DNA of 64,000 nt from Streptomyces venezuelae (GCF_008642275.1 NZ_CP029189.1:744001-808000); one strand, 5' to 3'; positions 27,144 to 35,027 are shown, numbered from the stretch's first letter. Translations and numbers: made by a program. The notes: a model not told the origin generated them from the sequence alone.

Positions 27144-27480
27144 ATGCGGCACCATCGGAAGCCCGAGCCGCGCGATGGGGGCAAGGAGCGCAGCACGGTG
27201 GTCCTGGACGTGCGGGGCATCGTCCGGGCCACCCAGCAGAACACCGTCGCTGCCGTGCTGGGCCGCCGGCCGGGGGTGCTGGACGTCGAGGTGAACGCGG
27301 TCGCGCAGTCGGCCACGGTCGTCTTCGACCCCCGCCGGACCTCCCTGGCCGAGCTGCGCGGCTGGGTCACCGAGTGCGGCTACCACTGTGCGGGCCAGTC
27401 GGTGCCGTCACACATCTGCGACCCGATGGACGAGCCGGATCCGCCCGGAATGGTGGAAGCGGCCGAAGCCGTACCGTCGG
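27144..27480 (+). pseudogene. Truncated N-terminus of copper P-type ATPase
   Basis: From the ATG at 27144 (GGGGAGG upstream) the frame encodes the N-terminal heavy-metal-associated-like domain typical of Streptomyces copper-exporting P-type ATPases: VLDVRGIVRATQQNTVAAVL, then PGVLDVEVNAVAQSATVVFD, ECGYHCAGQSVP and HICDPMDEP. Homology stops near 27475, before any membrane helix or the DKTGT site. What follows is a carbonic anhydrase fragment in another frame. Only about 110 of some 750 residues remain. Confidence 0.8.
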
Positions 27481-27486
27481 CGCACG

Positions 27487-27912
27487 CGGGTGCCGCCGGA
27501 GTTGGTCTTCGACCAGGGGCTGGGCGATCTGCTCACCGTGCGGTCGGCGGGCGAAGTTCTGGACGAGGCAGTCCTGGGCAGCATCGCCTACGGCGTGCTG
27601 GAACTCCGCGTCCCGCTGATCGTCGTCCTGGGCCATCAGGGCTGCGGGGCGGTCGCGGCAGCCGTACACGCAAAGGCCGGCGGCGAGCTCCCGGCGCACA
27701 TCCGCTACCTGGCGGACCAGATCCGACCGGCGATCGACCACCGACTTCAGGGCGACGCCCGGATCGACGCGGCGGTCACCGAGAACGTCCGCCGGGTCCG
27801 GGACCGCCTTGCCGCCGAGCCGGCCCTCGCTGCCCGGGTCGCCGACGGCTGCCTGGCCGTAGTCGGCGCCCGCTACGAGCTGACCAGCCAGTTGGTGCGC
27901 AAGGTGCCCTGA
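27487..27912 (+). pseudogene. Carbonic anhydrase, 5'-truncated
   Basis: The frame encodes the C-terminal two thirds of a beta-carbonic anhydrase: RVPPELVFDQGLGDLLTVRS, AGEVLDEAVLGSIAYGVLEL, then the second zinc site VVLGHQGCGAVAAAV (H-x2-C). The fragment begins exactly at the R of the CxDSR motif, so the first zinc Cys and the catalytic Asp are gone and the enzyme should be dead. It is joined out of frame to the copper ATPase fragment. Beta-carbonic anhydrases often accompany SulP transporters such as the one at 31221-32954. Confidence 0.85.
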
Positions 27913-27957
27913 CCAGCCTGGGCCGGTGAACCTCCCAAGGACCCGCACCAGCTAGAC

Positions 27958-27973
27958 TTGCAGAGTTATGCAA
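27958..27973. promoter_or_regulatory. ArsR-type operator, copy a
   Basis: TTGCA-GAGTTA-TGCAA, in an AT-rich patch 17 bases before the first gene of the 27990-29026 operon. The same TTGCA-N6-TGCAA dyad recurs before both cysteine-free ArsR genes. Confidence 0.65.
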
Positions 27974-27989
27974 TTTACTAGTTCTGGAT

Positions 27990-28187
27990 ATGGTGGACGG
28001 GGGTCGCGGTGTGGCCGGGTTCGAGGAAGCGGCGCTGGAACGGGTCCGTGTGGCGCGGGCTCGTCTCCAGGCTGCACAGGAGGCTGACGATGCCGTCGAG
28101 GAGGCGCAGGCCGCGGAGGAGCTGGAGGACGCATTGCGCGTGGCCCACGATCACGGCGTGGCCACCGACGCCGGAGACGGCCGGTGA
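27990..28187 (+). CDS. Small helical protein, 65 residues
   Basis: An acidic, strongly helical peptide (EEAALERVRVARARLQAAQE, then AAEELEDALRVAHDHG), probably a short coiled coil. The family is not recognised. The ATG at 27990 lies right after operator copy a; a GTG at 28011 is an alternative start. It is the first gene of a four-gene operon ending at 29026. Confidence 0.55.
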   Translation: MVDGGRGVAGFEEAALERVRVARARLQAAQEADDAVEEAQAAEELEDALRVAHDHGVATDAGDGR

Positions 28188-28224
28188 ACCAGACATTGTC
28201 ACTGGCGTGTCCGAGGCGTCGGTG

Positions 28225-28671
28225 ATGGCCCGGCACCCCAGCGGGCGGCCGGCCGCCGGGGTGCTCAAGCACGTGTGGACGGTGCCGCTGGTGCCGGGTT
28301 CCGTGCGGGCCGCGCGCGAGCGCAGCGAACGGTCCCTGGTCCTCTTCGGCCTGGAGAGCTCCTGCACGCTCTTCGGCGCCGTGCTCCTGGTGGTCAGCGA
28401 GCTGGTGGCCAACGCCGTCCGGCACGCCCAGGACTCCCCGGATGCGGAGGTGACTCTCCACATGGCCGAGCACCTGCTCGTGGTCTCGGTCGAGGACCTG
28501 GACCCGCGCCCGATAACGCCGGCCGATGCCGGCCGGACCTCCGGGCAAGGGCTGCGCACGGTGGCTGACCTGGCGCGCACGTTCGGCGGCGACATCCGTA
28601 TCCAGCCTCCCTCCGGCGGGCACGGCAAAACGGTGGTCGTCCGCTTCATCCTGCCGGAAGGTACACCGTGA
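28225..28671 (+). CDS. ATP-binding protein (anti-sigma factor-type HATPase)
   Basis: A protein of about 148 residues with a single HATPase_c domain: VVSELVANAVRHAQ (N-box), EDLDPRPI (G1 region) and GQGLRTVADLAR (G2). Such stand-alone domains in Streptomyces belong to the RsbW/SpoIIAB-like group that binds sigma factors or STAS proteins. The ATG at 28225 has GAGG eight bases before it; GTG 28207 is an alternative. A second, distinct ATPase of this kind is at 30380-30805, beside a STAS protein. Confidence 0.85.
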   Translation: MARHPSGRPAAGVLKHVWTVPLVPGSVRAARERSERSLVLFGLESSCTLFGAVLLVVSELVANAVRHAQDSPDAEVTLHMAEHLLVVSVEDLDPRPITPADAGRTSGQGLRTVADLARTFGGDIRIQPPSGGHGKTVVVRFILPEGTP

Positions 28672-28871
28672 CCAGCAGGAACCGAAGGGCCGTCCAGCTG
28701 TACGAGATCACCTACCTCGGAACCGGCCCTGAGCCGGAGGTTCGCACGGTCGACGCCGGCGAAGTCGCGGCCGTCATCGAGTACGCCGGCGAACACGGCA
28801 TGCAGGTCCGCGTCCGCCCGTGCCGCCGCCCGGTCGAGGAGCCGAGCACGAAGAAGGAAGGTGCGTCATGA
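28668..28871 (+). CDS. Hypothetical protein, 67 residues
   Basis: A small protein (RRAVQLYEITYLGTGPEPEV, DAGEVAAVIEYAGEHGMQV) with an alpha/beta look and no recognised family. Its GTG overlaps the stop of the ATPase gene and its own stop overlaps the next ATG, so it sits inside a coupled operon, which supports it being real. Confidence 0.65.
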   Translation: MTSRNRRAVQLYEITYLGTGPEPEVRTVDAGEVAAVIEYAGEHGMQVRVRPCRRPVEEPSTKKEGAS

Positions 28872-29026
28872 CGGACAACCTGCCCGAGAAGGACACAGCG
28901 GCGGAGCACGAGAAGTGGAAAGAGAAGGGCGTTGCGATGCGGGCCTTCTTCTACATCTTCGGCACGCACGTGTTCGCCGGGTTCATCTGGTTGCTCTTCT
29001 ACTTGGGGCAGCACGCCCAGAAGTGA
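28868..29026 (+). CDS. Small membrane protein (DUF6126-like)
   Basis: A 52-residue protein with a charged head (DNLPEKDTAAEHEKWKEKG) and one membrane helix, AFFYIFGTHVFAGFIWLLFY. It resembles the DUF6126 family of Streptomyces. Its ATG overlaps the previous stop (ATGA), making it the last gene of the operon; a bipartite hairpin follows at 29083-29139. Confidence 0.7.
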   Translation: MTDNLPEKDTAAEHEKWKEKGVAMRAFFYIFGTHVFAGFIWLLFYLGQHAQK

Positions 29027-29082
29027 GGCCTGGACCGAAGGGGGCCCACACGCCTGCGGCGCAGGTTCGGCATATGGAGGGA

Positions 29083-29139
29083 GCGGCCGTCTTCCGGTGT
29101 CAGAAGCGCGTTGAACCCGCACTAACGCAAGACGGCCGC
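29083..29139. terminator. Bipartite inverted repeat, probable bidirectional terminator
   Basis: GCGGCCGTCTT (29083-29093) pairs with AAGACGGCCGC (29129-29139); inside, GCGTT (29108-29112) pairs with AACGC (29124-29128), directly continuing the right arm. A 14-base bulge on the left separates the two stems. It lies between the convergent operon 27990-29026 and the arsR gene. Confidence 0.6.
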
Positions 29140-29176
29140 CGTATGTGGGGTGCGGGCCCCGCAGGGCCGGCACCGT

Positions 29177-29512
29177 TCAGGCGTGGCGGCTGGCCTTGAG
29201 GTCGGCCAGTAGTTCGGCCTGGCCCTCCAGAACGCCGGAGAGGATGCTTCGGGCGACCCGCAGGAGCTCGACGATCTCGGGGTCGGTGAGCGCGTAGTAC
29301 ACGCTCGAGCCCTCCCGGCGGGTCACCACCAGGTTGGACTTGCGCAGCACGGCCAGCTGCTGGGAGAGGCTCGCGGCCTCCACCCCGACCTCGGGCAGCA
29401 TCTCGGCGACCGCGTGCTCGCGCTCGGCCAGGAGTTCCAGGACGCGGATGCGGACCGGGTGCCCCAGCGTTTTGAAGAACTCCGCCTTCAGCTGGTACAG
29501 CGGTGTGCTCAC
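29177..29512 (-). CDS. ArsR-family regulator without cysteines (1)
   Basis: A 111-residue winged-helix repressor: LYQLKAEFFKTLGHPVRIRV, the recognition helix region EAASLSQQLAVLRKSNLV, then the wing TRREGSSVYYAL. It contains no Cys at all, so it cannot use the CxC or CVC metal sites of classical ArsR/SmtB sensors. GTG 29512 is chosen because its paralogue at 32951-33292 starts at the same point; ATG 29539 is possible. The dyad TTGCA-N6-TGCAA is about 100 bases upstream. Confidence 0.87.
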   Translation of the reverse strand: MSTPLYQLKAEFFKTLGHPVRIRVLELLAEREHAVAEMLPEVGVEAASLSQQLAVLRKSNLVVTRREGSSVYYALTDPEIVELLRVARSILSGVLEGQAELLADLKASRHA

Positions 29513-29610
29513 CTGGGTACCTCTGTCGTGACTGCCCATCTCATCCACCCGGAACCGTTCCTTCGTAGAGGCATCCGTTCGCCCCTCTTCACACCTTGCG
29601 ACCTCCACAA

Positions 29611-29626
29611 TTGCAGATCCTTGCAA
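29611..29626. promoter_or_regulatory. ArsR-type operator, copy b
   Basis: TTGCA-GATCCT-TGCAA, about 100 bases before the arsR gene at 29177-29512. Same dyad as copies a (27958) and c (33387). Confidence 0.65.
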
Positions 29627-29687
29627 CTCGCGGACCCGGCGGGGCACCTTCGTGTCGTTCGCCTTCCCGCAGTAGGGCCTTCGCCGG

Positions 29688-29909
29688 TCAGGCCTTCTTG
29701 AGGAACTCGGTCCTCAGGACCAGGCCCTTGACCTTCCTCGTGTTGCACTCGACCTCGCCCGGGCGGGAGGTGAGGCGGATGTTCTTGACCAGAGTGCCGC
29801 GCTTGATGGTCTCGGAGGTTCCCTTGACCTTCAGGTCCTTGGTCAGGGTGACCGAGTCCCCGTCCTCCAGGACGGTGCCGTTGGAGTCCTTGAAGGTGAT
29901 GTCGCTCAT
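29688..29909 (-). CDS. PhnA/YjdM-type domain protein
   Basis: A 73-residue protein matching the C-terminal domain of the alkylphosphonate-utilisation protein PhnA (YjdM): FKDSNGTVLEDGDSVTLTKD, LKVKGTSETIKRGTLVKNIR, then RKVKGLVLRTEFLKKA. The N-terminal zinc ribbon of the long form is absent, as in many actinobacterial members. Despite the family name a role in phosphonate use is not proven. GAAGGA precedes the ATG. It is the last gene of the ArsR-SulP operon. Confidence 0.85.
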   Translation of the reverse strand: MSDITFKDSNGTVLEDGDSVTLTKDLKVKGTSETIKRGTLVKNIRLTSRPGEVECNTRKVKGLVLRTEFLKKA

Positions 29910-29952
29910 GGTGCCGGTGTCCTTCTTCGTTCTTGTGGATGGTCGTGCTGGT

Positions 29953-30363
29953 CTAGGTGAGGGCGGGTGCCTCGGGGGCCTGCGGAGTGGGCCAGTCATC
30001 GGTGGTCCACTGCTTGGCCGTCCGGTGGGCTCCGTGAGCGGCCAGAGCGGCGGCGAGGTCGCAGTGGACCGGGACGGGCGGGCAGGTCGCGTCCGGGACA
30101 AGGGAGCCGTCCGCCGGTATCGCGGCGAGCTCGAGTCGGCGCCCACTCTCGGCGAGGCGGCGGGCGGCCTGGGCGACGGCAATCTGCCCTCCGGCCGACC
30201 AGCCCAGCAGGCCGGTCAGGTCCAGGATGACCGGGCCGGTGCCCCTCGCGATCGCCCAGCCGATGGCACCGGTGAACCGGTCGGTGGCGTCCGCGCCGAG
30301 ATACCCGGCCAGGGACAGCACGCCCAGGTTCTGGCGGGTGGTGTAGTGCCATTCGATCGTCAT
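29953..30363 (-). CDS. STAS-domain protein (anti-sigma factor antagonist-like)
   Basis: A 136-residue protein of the STAS type: TRQNLGVLSLAGYLGADATD, then PVILDLTGLLGWSAGGQIAV, where a serine follows the strand as in SpoIIAA-like antagonists (phosphorylation site candidate). It lies 17 bases after the gene for an RsbW-like ATPase, so the two probably form a partner-switch pair. Its C-terminal 40 residues are Pro/Ala-rich. Confidence 0.8.
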   Translation of the reverse strand: MTIEWHYTTRQNLGVLSLAGYLGADATDRFTGAIGWAIARGTGPVILDLTGLLGWSAGGQIAVAQAARRLAESGRRLELAAIPADGSLVPDATCPPVPVHCDLAAALAAHGAHRTAKQWTTDDWPTPQAPEAPALT

Positions 30364-30379
30364 CGTCAGCTCCTCGGCT

Positions 30380-30805
30380 TCACAGGGGAAGGGTGATCCA
30401 GATGGCCTTGCCGCGCCCGTCCGCGTCCGCCCGTACGACGACGGTGCCGCCGAGTTCCCTCGTCATCTCGACCACCATGGCCAGGCCGCTGCGCGGGGCG
30501 GTGGCGAGCGCCCCGAACAGGGCGGGCTGGTAGGGGTGGCGGTCGTGGACGGCGAACGCGAATGCACCCGGCCCGTGTGCGTAGGTGACCGTGATGATCG
30601 GGGACAGGACTGCGGCGTGGCGGACGGCGTTGGTGACCAGCTCGGCCAGGATCAGGAGAGTCGGCCCGACACTCGGGTGACGAAGACCCACCCCGCACTC
30701 GACGAGGACAAGCTCGGTGGTCTCGCGGGCGATGCGAACGGCGGCCCCCATGGCCGGCACGTCCAGCACGTGCCGGTAGGGCATCGCCTCGACCTGGACG
30801 GTCAC
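30380..30805 (-). CDS. ATP-binding protein (RsbW-like anti-sigma type)
   Basis: A 141-residue HATPase_c protein with ILAELVTNAVRHAAV (N-box), AFAVHDRHPYQP (G1) and RSGLAMVVEMTRELGG (G2). Its ATG overlaps the stop of the PPOX gene (30802-30805). With the STAS protein beside it, it is likely the kinase/anti-sigma half of a partner switch. It is distinct from the ATPase at 28225-28671. Confidence 0.85.
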   Translation of the reverse strand: MTVQVEAMPYRHVLDVPAMGAAVRIARETTELVLVECGVGLRHPSVGPTLLILAELVTNAVRHAAVLSPIITVTYAHGPGAFAFAVHDRHPYQPALFGALATAPRSGLAMVVEMTRELGGTVVVRADADGRGKAIWITLPL

Positions 30806-31224
30806 CGGCCCACCCCGTTCACGGTGCGGGCCAGGCGGAACCCGGACACGGACTGCGGGTGCAGGCGCAGCAGGGTGTCATGGGGGCCGTGGGCCCAGCC
30901 GGGCAGGGTGCGCCGGTAGTGGGCGGCCTCGTCGGGGTCGGCGATGACATCGGCCGGGCCGTGGGCGCTGACCGTCCAGCCGGTGCCGGCCGGGCTCTGG
31001 ATCTCATCGACCTGGTAGGTCAGCAGCGCCCGGCCGGGGATGGTGGCGGCTTGTACGGGGGCCCGGACGACGAGGCGTCCGTACTCCATCACGTGTGTGG
31101 CGGGGCGGACGACGGCCACCTCCCGCTGGATGTAGACGAGTCGGCCCTGGGCGGAGCCCTCGAGGAGCCACAGAGCCTCGGTGCCGGAGACCTCGATCAT
31201 GCGGAGGTCGGCGGGGACGGTCAT
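30802..31224 (-). CDS. PPOX-fold flavin/F420-binding protein
   Basis: A 140-residue split-barrel protein: EALWLLEGSAQGRLVYIQRE, VVRPATHVMEYGRLVVRAP, then ALLTYQVDEIQSPAGTGWTV. It resembles the actinobacterial pyridoxamine oxidase-like group found in dormancy and stress clusters. It is coupled by four-base overlaps with SulP before it and with the ATPase after it. Confidence 0.83.
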   Translation of the reverse strand: MTVPADLRMIEVSGTEALWLLEGSAQGRLVYIQREVAVVRPATHVMEYGRLVVRAPVQAATIPGRALLTYQVDEIQSPAGTGWTVSAHGPADVIADPDEAAHYRRTLPGWAHGPHDTLLRLHPQSVSGFRLARTVNGVGR

Positions 31225-32954
31225 CGTGCGGCCTTCCGGATGCGGTGCGGTCGGTGGTGCGTACGGGGCAGCAGTCCTGCCCGCTCCAAGTGCTTGCGGG
31301 CGCCAGCGATCGCCTCGGGGGTGGTGGCGTACTCCCGGCCCTCCAGACGCAGCAGCTCCAAGGCTCCAACGGCGTCCAGGGCCTGGCGCTGGCCGGGCCG
31401 GATACCGGAGGTCATCACGGCGATGCCGCGCCGGTTCAGCTTCTCGACCGCGTCCTTCAGGACGAGGGCACCGGTGGCGTCCAGGGTGGTCACCCTCGCC
31501 ATGCGCAGGATCACCACCTTCACGTCGGAGACCTCGGAGAGTTCGAGCAGGAAGCGGTGGGCGCCGGCGAAGAAGAGGGGTCCGTCGATGCGGTAGGCCA
31601 CGATGTGCTCGGCGAGCAGGGCGTGTTCCTCGTCGCTGTGCTCGCCAGGCAGGTCCGGGCGGAAGTCAACCTGCTCCATCCTGGCCTGGTTCGCCACCGC
31701 CTTCAAGGCGAGGGCTCCCGCGACGGCGAGGCCGATGATCACCGCGTACACGAGGTCGAGAACCAGGGTGGACGCGGCGGTCAGGACGAGCACGACGGCA
31801 TCCGAGCGGGTCGCCTTCGCCATCGCGCGCAGCGAGCCGACCTCGACCATGCGGATCGCCGTCGCCAGCAGCACGCCGGCCAGCGCGGCGAGAGGGATCT
31901 TCGACACCAAGGGGGCAGCGGCGAACACGATGCCCGCGAGTACCGCGGCGTGGGTGAGCGCGGCCAGCCGGGAGGAGGCGCCGGTGCGGACGTTGACCGC
32001 CGTGCGGGCGATCGCGGCGGTGGCCGGCACGCCGCCGAACAGCGGGGCCGCGAGGTTGGCGATGCCCTGCCCGAACAGTTCCTTGTCCGGATCGTGCTTC
32101 TGGCCCACCGTCATCCCGTCCGCCACGGTCGCCGACAGCAGGGACTCCAGCGCGGCGAGCGCCGCGACTGCGACCGCCGGGGCCAGCAGCGAGCCGAACT
32201 CGGAAGCGTTGAGGAAGGCCAGGGACGGAGCGGGGAGCCCGGAGGGAAGGTCACCGATCGGGGCCGCCTCGTCAAGACGGAAGACCTGCGCGATCACGGT
32301 CGCGACGATGACCGCGACGATCGAGAAGGGGACCGTCGGCTTCCACCTCGCCCCGGCCAGCATCACTGCCGCGACACCCACCGAGAGGCCGATCGCCGTC
32401 CAGTTCGGGAAGGCCACGAACTCCACGAGCGCCCGCCACGCCACGAGCAGGACCTTCTCGCCCTCCGGCTTCTCGACGCCGAGGGCGCCCGGTATCTGCT
32501 GGAGGCCGATCACGCACGCGATCCCCAGGGTGAAGCCCTCCACCACCGGCGCCGGCACGTACCGCATGTACTGTCCGGCCCGCAGCAAGGCGAGACCGAT
32601 CAGGAGCACGCCGGCCATCACGCCAACGGTCAGGACACCGCCGGGCCCGTACTGGGCGATGATCGGCACCAGGACGACGGTCATCGCACCGGTCGGTCCG
32701 GACACCTGGAGGTTCGACCCGCCGAACAGGGCGGCGAGCGCGCCCGCGACCACAGCGGTGGCCAGCCCCGCCTCCGCGCCCAGACCGGAGGAGACCCCGA
32801 ACCCTAGCGCGAGGGGAAGGGCGACGATCGCCACCGTGAGCCCGGCCAGCAGGTCCCGGCGGGGGCTGCGGGCCATGACGGCCCAGTCTGCCCGGGCGGG
32901 CAGAACGCAGCGGACCCGGCCGAGCACGGCGGTCAGGGCGGTATTCACGCTCAC
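31221..32954 (-). CDS. SulP-family anion transporter with STAS domain
   Basis: A 577-residue transporter. It begins with the SulP motif DLLAGLTVAIVALPLALGFG, has about ten to eleven membrane helices with NLQVSGPTGAMTVVLVPIIA, and ends in a cytosolic STAS domain (DGPLFFAGAHRFLLELSEVS, VVILRMARVTTLDATGALVL). SulP proteins carry sulfate or bicarbonate; the decayed carbonic anhydrase nearby favours bicarbonate. Its GTG overlaps the stop of the ArsR gene (GTGA). Membrane protein, second gene of the operon running from 33292 to 29688. Confidence 0.92.
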   Translation of the reverse strand: MSVNTALTAVLGRVRCVLPARADWAVMARSPRRDLLAGLTVAIVALPLALGFGVSSGLGAEAGLATAVVAGALAALFGGSNLQVSGPTGAMTVVLVPIIAQYGPGGVLTVGVMAGVLLIGLALLRAGQYMRYVPAPVVEGFTLGIACVIGLQQIPGALGVEKPEGEKVLLVAWRALVEFVAFPNWTAIGLSVGVAAVMLAGARWKPTVPFSIVAVIVATVIAQVFRLDEAAPIGDLPSGLPAPSLAFLNASEFGSLLAPAVAVAALAALESLLSATVADGMTVGQKHDPDKELFGQGIANLAAPLFGGVPATAAIARTAVNVRTGASSRLAALTHAAVLAGIVFAAAPLVSKIPLAALAGVLLATAIRMVEVGSLRAMAKATRSDAVVLVLTAASTLVLDLVYAVIIGLAVAGALALKAVANQARMEQVDFRPDLPGEHSDEEHALLAEHIVAYRIDGPLFFAGAHRFLLELSEVSDVKVVILRMARVTTLDATGALVLKDAVEKLNRRGIAVMTSGIRPGQRQALDAVGALELLRLEGREYATTPEAIAGARKHLERAGLLPRTHHRPHRIRKAAR

Positions 32955-33292
32955 GAGGCCGGGACCTCGGACTCGCGCAGTTCCTCCAGCAGCTCGCTCT
33001 GCCCCGTCAGGACCTCGGTCAGGATCCGCCGCGCCGCCAGCATCAACTGAGCGACGTCCCCGCCGGCCAGTGCGTAGACGACGGTAGCGCCGTTACGGGT
33101 CGAGGTGACGATCCCCGAACGGCGCAACACCGCGAGCTGCTGGGACAGTGCGGAGGGTTCGACCTCGATCGCGGCGAGAAGGTCCCGAACCGGCATCGGC
33201 GCGTCCTGCAGCAGCTCCAGAACCCTTATCCGCACCGGGTGCCCGAGCATCCTGAAGAACTCGGCCTTCGCTTGATACAGCGGAACCGGCAC
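32951..33292 (-). CDS. ArsR-family regulator without cysteines (2)
   Basis: A 113-residue winged-helix repressor, paralogue of the one at 29177: LYQAKAEFFRMLGHPVRIRV, LSQQLAVLRRSGIVTSTRNG, ATVVYALAGGDVAQLM. It also has no cysteine. First gene of the operon with SulP, PPOX, ATPase, STAS and PhnA-like genes. An extended dyad of the shared operator lies 95 bases upstream, so autoregulation is likely. Confidence 0.9.
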   Translation of the reverse strand: MPVPLYQAKAEFFRMLGHPVRIRVLELLQDAPMPVRDLLAAIEVEPSALSQQLAVLRRSGIVTSTRNGATVVYALAGGDVAQLMLAARRILTEVLTGQSELLEELRESEVPAS

Positions 33293-33386
33293 GGTCTCGC
33301 ACCCTTCTCACCACCCCGAACGGGGCAAACGCCTGGCGCTGTGTCCGCGGCTACCTACGGACACAACAACCACAGCATCTATGAAA

Positions 33387-33402
33387 TTGCAGACTTCTGC
33401 AA
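33387..33402. promoter_or_regulatory. ArsR-type operator, copy c (extended)
   Basis: TTGCA-GACTTC-TGCAA; the arms extend to AAATTGCA and TGCAATTT (33384-33405), the longest of the three copies. It lies between the arsR operon (left) and the DUF1761 gene (right), and could control both. The rest of the 33293-33643 gap shows no gene. Confidence 0.7.
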
Positions 33403-33643
33403 TTTACAGATGCTGCGACCCGCCACGGACGCGGGGAGTACCGCGCGGCGGGGATCTCACCGCAACCCCGCCGGCGAGGCCCCTTCCAGCCCCCGGCAGA
33501 CACACCCCCACTTCTCGTCATTCAGACATAATTTGGGGGTGGGGTGACTGCTGCGGCTCTCGCCTCGCTGCGCCTGCGGACGCCGCCGGATCGCCTTCAT
33601 CAGGACTGTCAATCGGGCATCAACGAAGAAGGAGGAATCAAGT

Positions 33644-34056
33644 ATGTTCAACGTTCTGGGCGATGTGAACTGGACCGGCACCCTGGCCGCCTTCATCGCC
33701 TTGGTCCTGCTGGGAGGGGGGTGGTTCGCGTTCCTGTTCAGCAAGCCCTACAACATCTCGCCGGGAGGGGATGTGTCGGCGAAGCCGGTGGCCTCTCCCC
33801 TGATCTTCGCCGGCCCACCGCTGACCTCGCTGGTGATCACTCTCACCAGCGCGTTCCTGATGACGGTGCTGAAGATCGACTCATGGGCGGACGCCCTGGT
33901 GTTCGGCCTCGTCGTCGGCGTCGGGTACCTGGTGGCCAACACGGTCACCATCGCCATCAACCCAACTTCCCCCGCCCACTCCGGTATGCGCTCGTATCGG
34001 GCGGCTACAACCTCGTCGGAAGCGTGCTCGTCAGCGCGGTCCTGGTGGTGATCTAG
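33644..34056 (+). pseudogene. DUF1761 membrane protein with frameshift
   Basis: GAAGGAGGAATC stands before the ATG. The frame encodes a DUF1761-type membrane protein of about 137 residues (DVNWTGTLAAFIALVLLGGG, WFAFLFSKPYNISPGG). After NTVTIAINP the natural sequence continues in another frame as NFPRPLRYALVSGGYNLVG and SVLVSAVLVVI. The cause is one missing C near 33963, in an AACCCAAC context. Repairing it gives a complete protein with four membrane helices ending at 34056. It may be a true mutation or a sequencing error. Confidence 0.8.
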
Positions 34057-35027
34057 TCGTCCAGGTGGGCCAGGAGGAGGTTGGGGTCCTTCGCCGTGAG
34101 GTACGCGGCGCTCAGGACGTAGGCGGTGTCGCCGCGCAGGGCGATGGAGGTGGGGTTCTGCAGGCCGTCGGCGGCCGTCAGCACGACGGAGTGGGTGCCG
34201 TCGGGCTGGACGAGGGCGACCTCGCCGGGGCCGTTGAGAGCAGCCAGGATCTGGTCGCCGTGGCCGGTGAAGGCGAAGTCGTCGATCCCGGCCAGGCCGG
34301 TGGCCCGGGTCTGGACCGGGCCGGCACGACCGTCCCGCAGGACGGGTATGCGCAGCACGGTGCCCCGGTCGAGGTTGGTGACCCACAGCGCCCCGTCGCG
34401 GATCTTCAGCCCGTTGGCGCCGAGGAATCCGGTGGAGGCCAGCTCGGGGGCGGTGGACCAGGTGTGAGGGGTGCCGCCGGTGATGGGCACGCTCGTGATG
34501 GTGCCGAGGACGGAGTCGGTGACGTACAGGGTCCGGGTGCGCGGGTCCAGGGCCAGGCCGTTGGGCAGGCCGCCCGCGGGCAGCGCGGCGATGTGCTGCG
34601 GTGCGCCACCGGGGCGCAGGCGCCACAAGCCGGTCAGGTCGGCGGTGCCGGTGGCGTACAGGAAGTACAGGGTGCCGTCGTGCGCGCGGACGATGCCGGT
34701 GGTCAGGGCGAAGCCCAGGACGGGGGTGTGGATGCCGCCGTCGGCGGGTGCGGGCAGGGTGGCCAGGATCCGGGTGGCTCCCCCGGGGGTGATGTGGGCG
34801 ATCTGGCGGGCGGCGGCGAAGGTGACGTACGCGCTGCCGTCGGGAGCCAGCGCGATGTTCTCGGGGGTCTGGCGCCGGGCCAGGTCGTAGTGCGCGGCGA
34901 TGCGTACGCAGCTCAGCGGGGCGGAGGCTGCGGACGCGATGCCGGGGGTGGCCGCGACGACCGCTGCCGCGGTCAGTACGACGGCTGCGGCGGCGGCCTT
35001 GGACAACGTGAACTTGGTCTTGAACAT
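34053..35027 (-). CDS. Secreted beta-propeller (SMP-30/ScyD-like) protein
   Basis: A protein of about 324 residues with a Sec signal peptide (FTLSKAAAAAVVLTAAAVVA, then ATPGIASAA). The mature part is a six-bladed beta-propeller of the SMP-30/gluconolactonase/ScyD type, with repeats such as PENIALAPDGSAYVTFA, LPNGLALDPRTRTLYVTD, FLGANGLKIRDGALWVTN and GIDDFAFTGHGDQILAA. No catalytic residues can be assigned with confidence. GAAGGA lies only four bases before the ATG at 35027; a start at 35051 has no ribosome site. Confidence 0.85.
   Translation of the reverse strand: MFKTKFTLSKAAAAAVVLTAAAVVAATPGIASAASAPLSCVRIAAHYDLARRQTPENIALAPDGSAYVTFAAARQIAHITPGGATRILATLPAPADGGIHTPVLGFALTTGIVRAHDGTLYFLYATGTADLTGLWRLRPGGAPQHIAALPAGGLPNGLALDPRTRTLYVTDSVLGTITSVPITGGTPHTWSTAPELASTGFLGANGLKIRDGALWVTNLDRGTVLRIPVLRDGRAGPVQTRATGLAGIDDFAFTGHGDQILAALNGPGEVALVQPDGTHSVVLTAADGLQNPTSIALRGDTAYVLSAAYLTAKDPNLLLAHLDD

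Noticed and set aside
27388..27486. In-frame start for a complete carbonic anhydrase
   Set aside because: Residues before RVPPE are not carbonic anhydrase-like; they are the copper ATPase sequence read out of frame.
31095..32807. 570-codon plus-strand frame over SulP
   Set aside because: Shadow frame of the SulP gene with Arg/Gly/His-rich composition and no domains.
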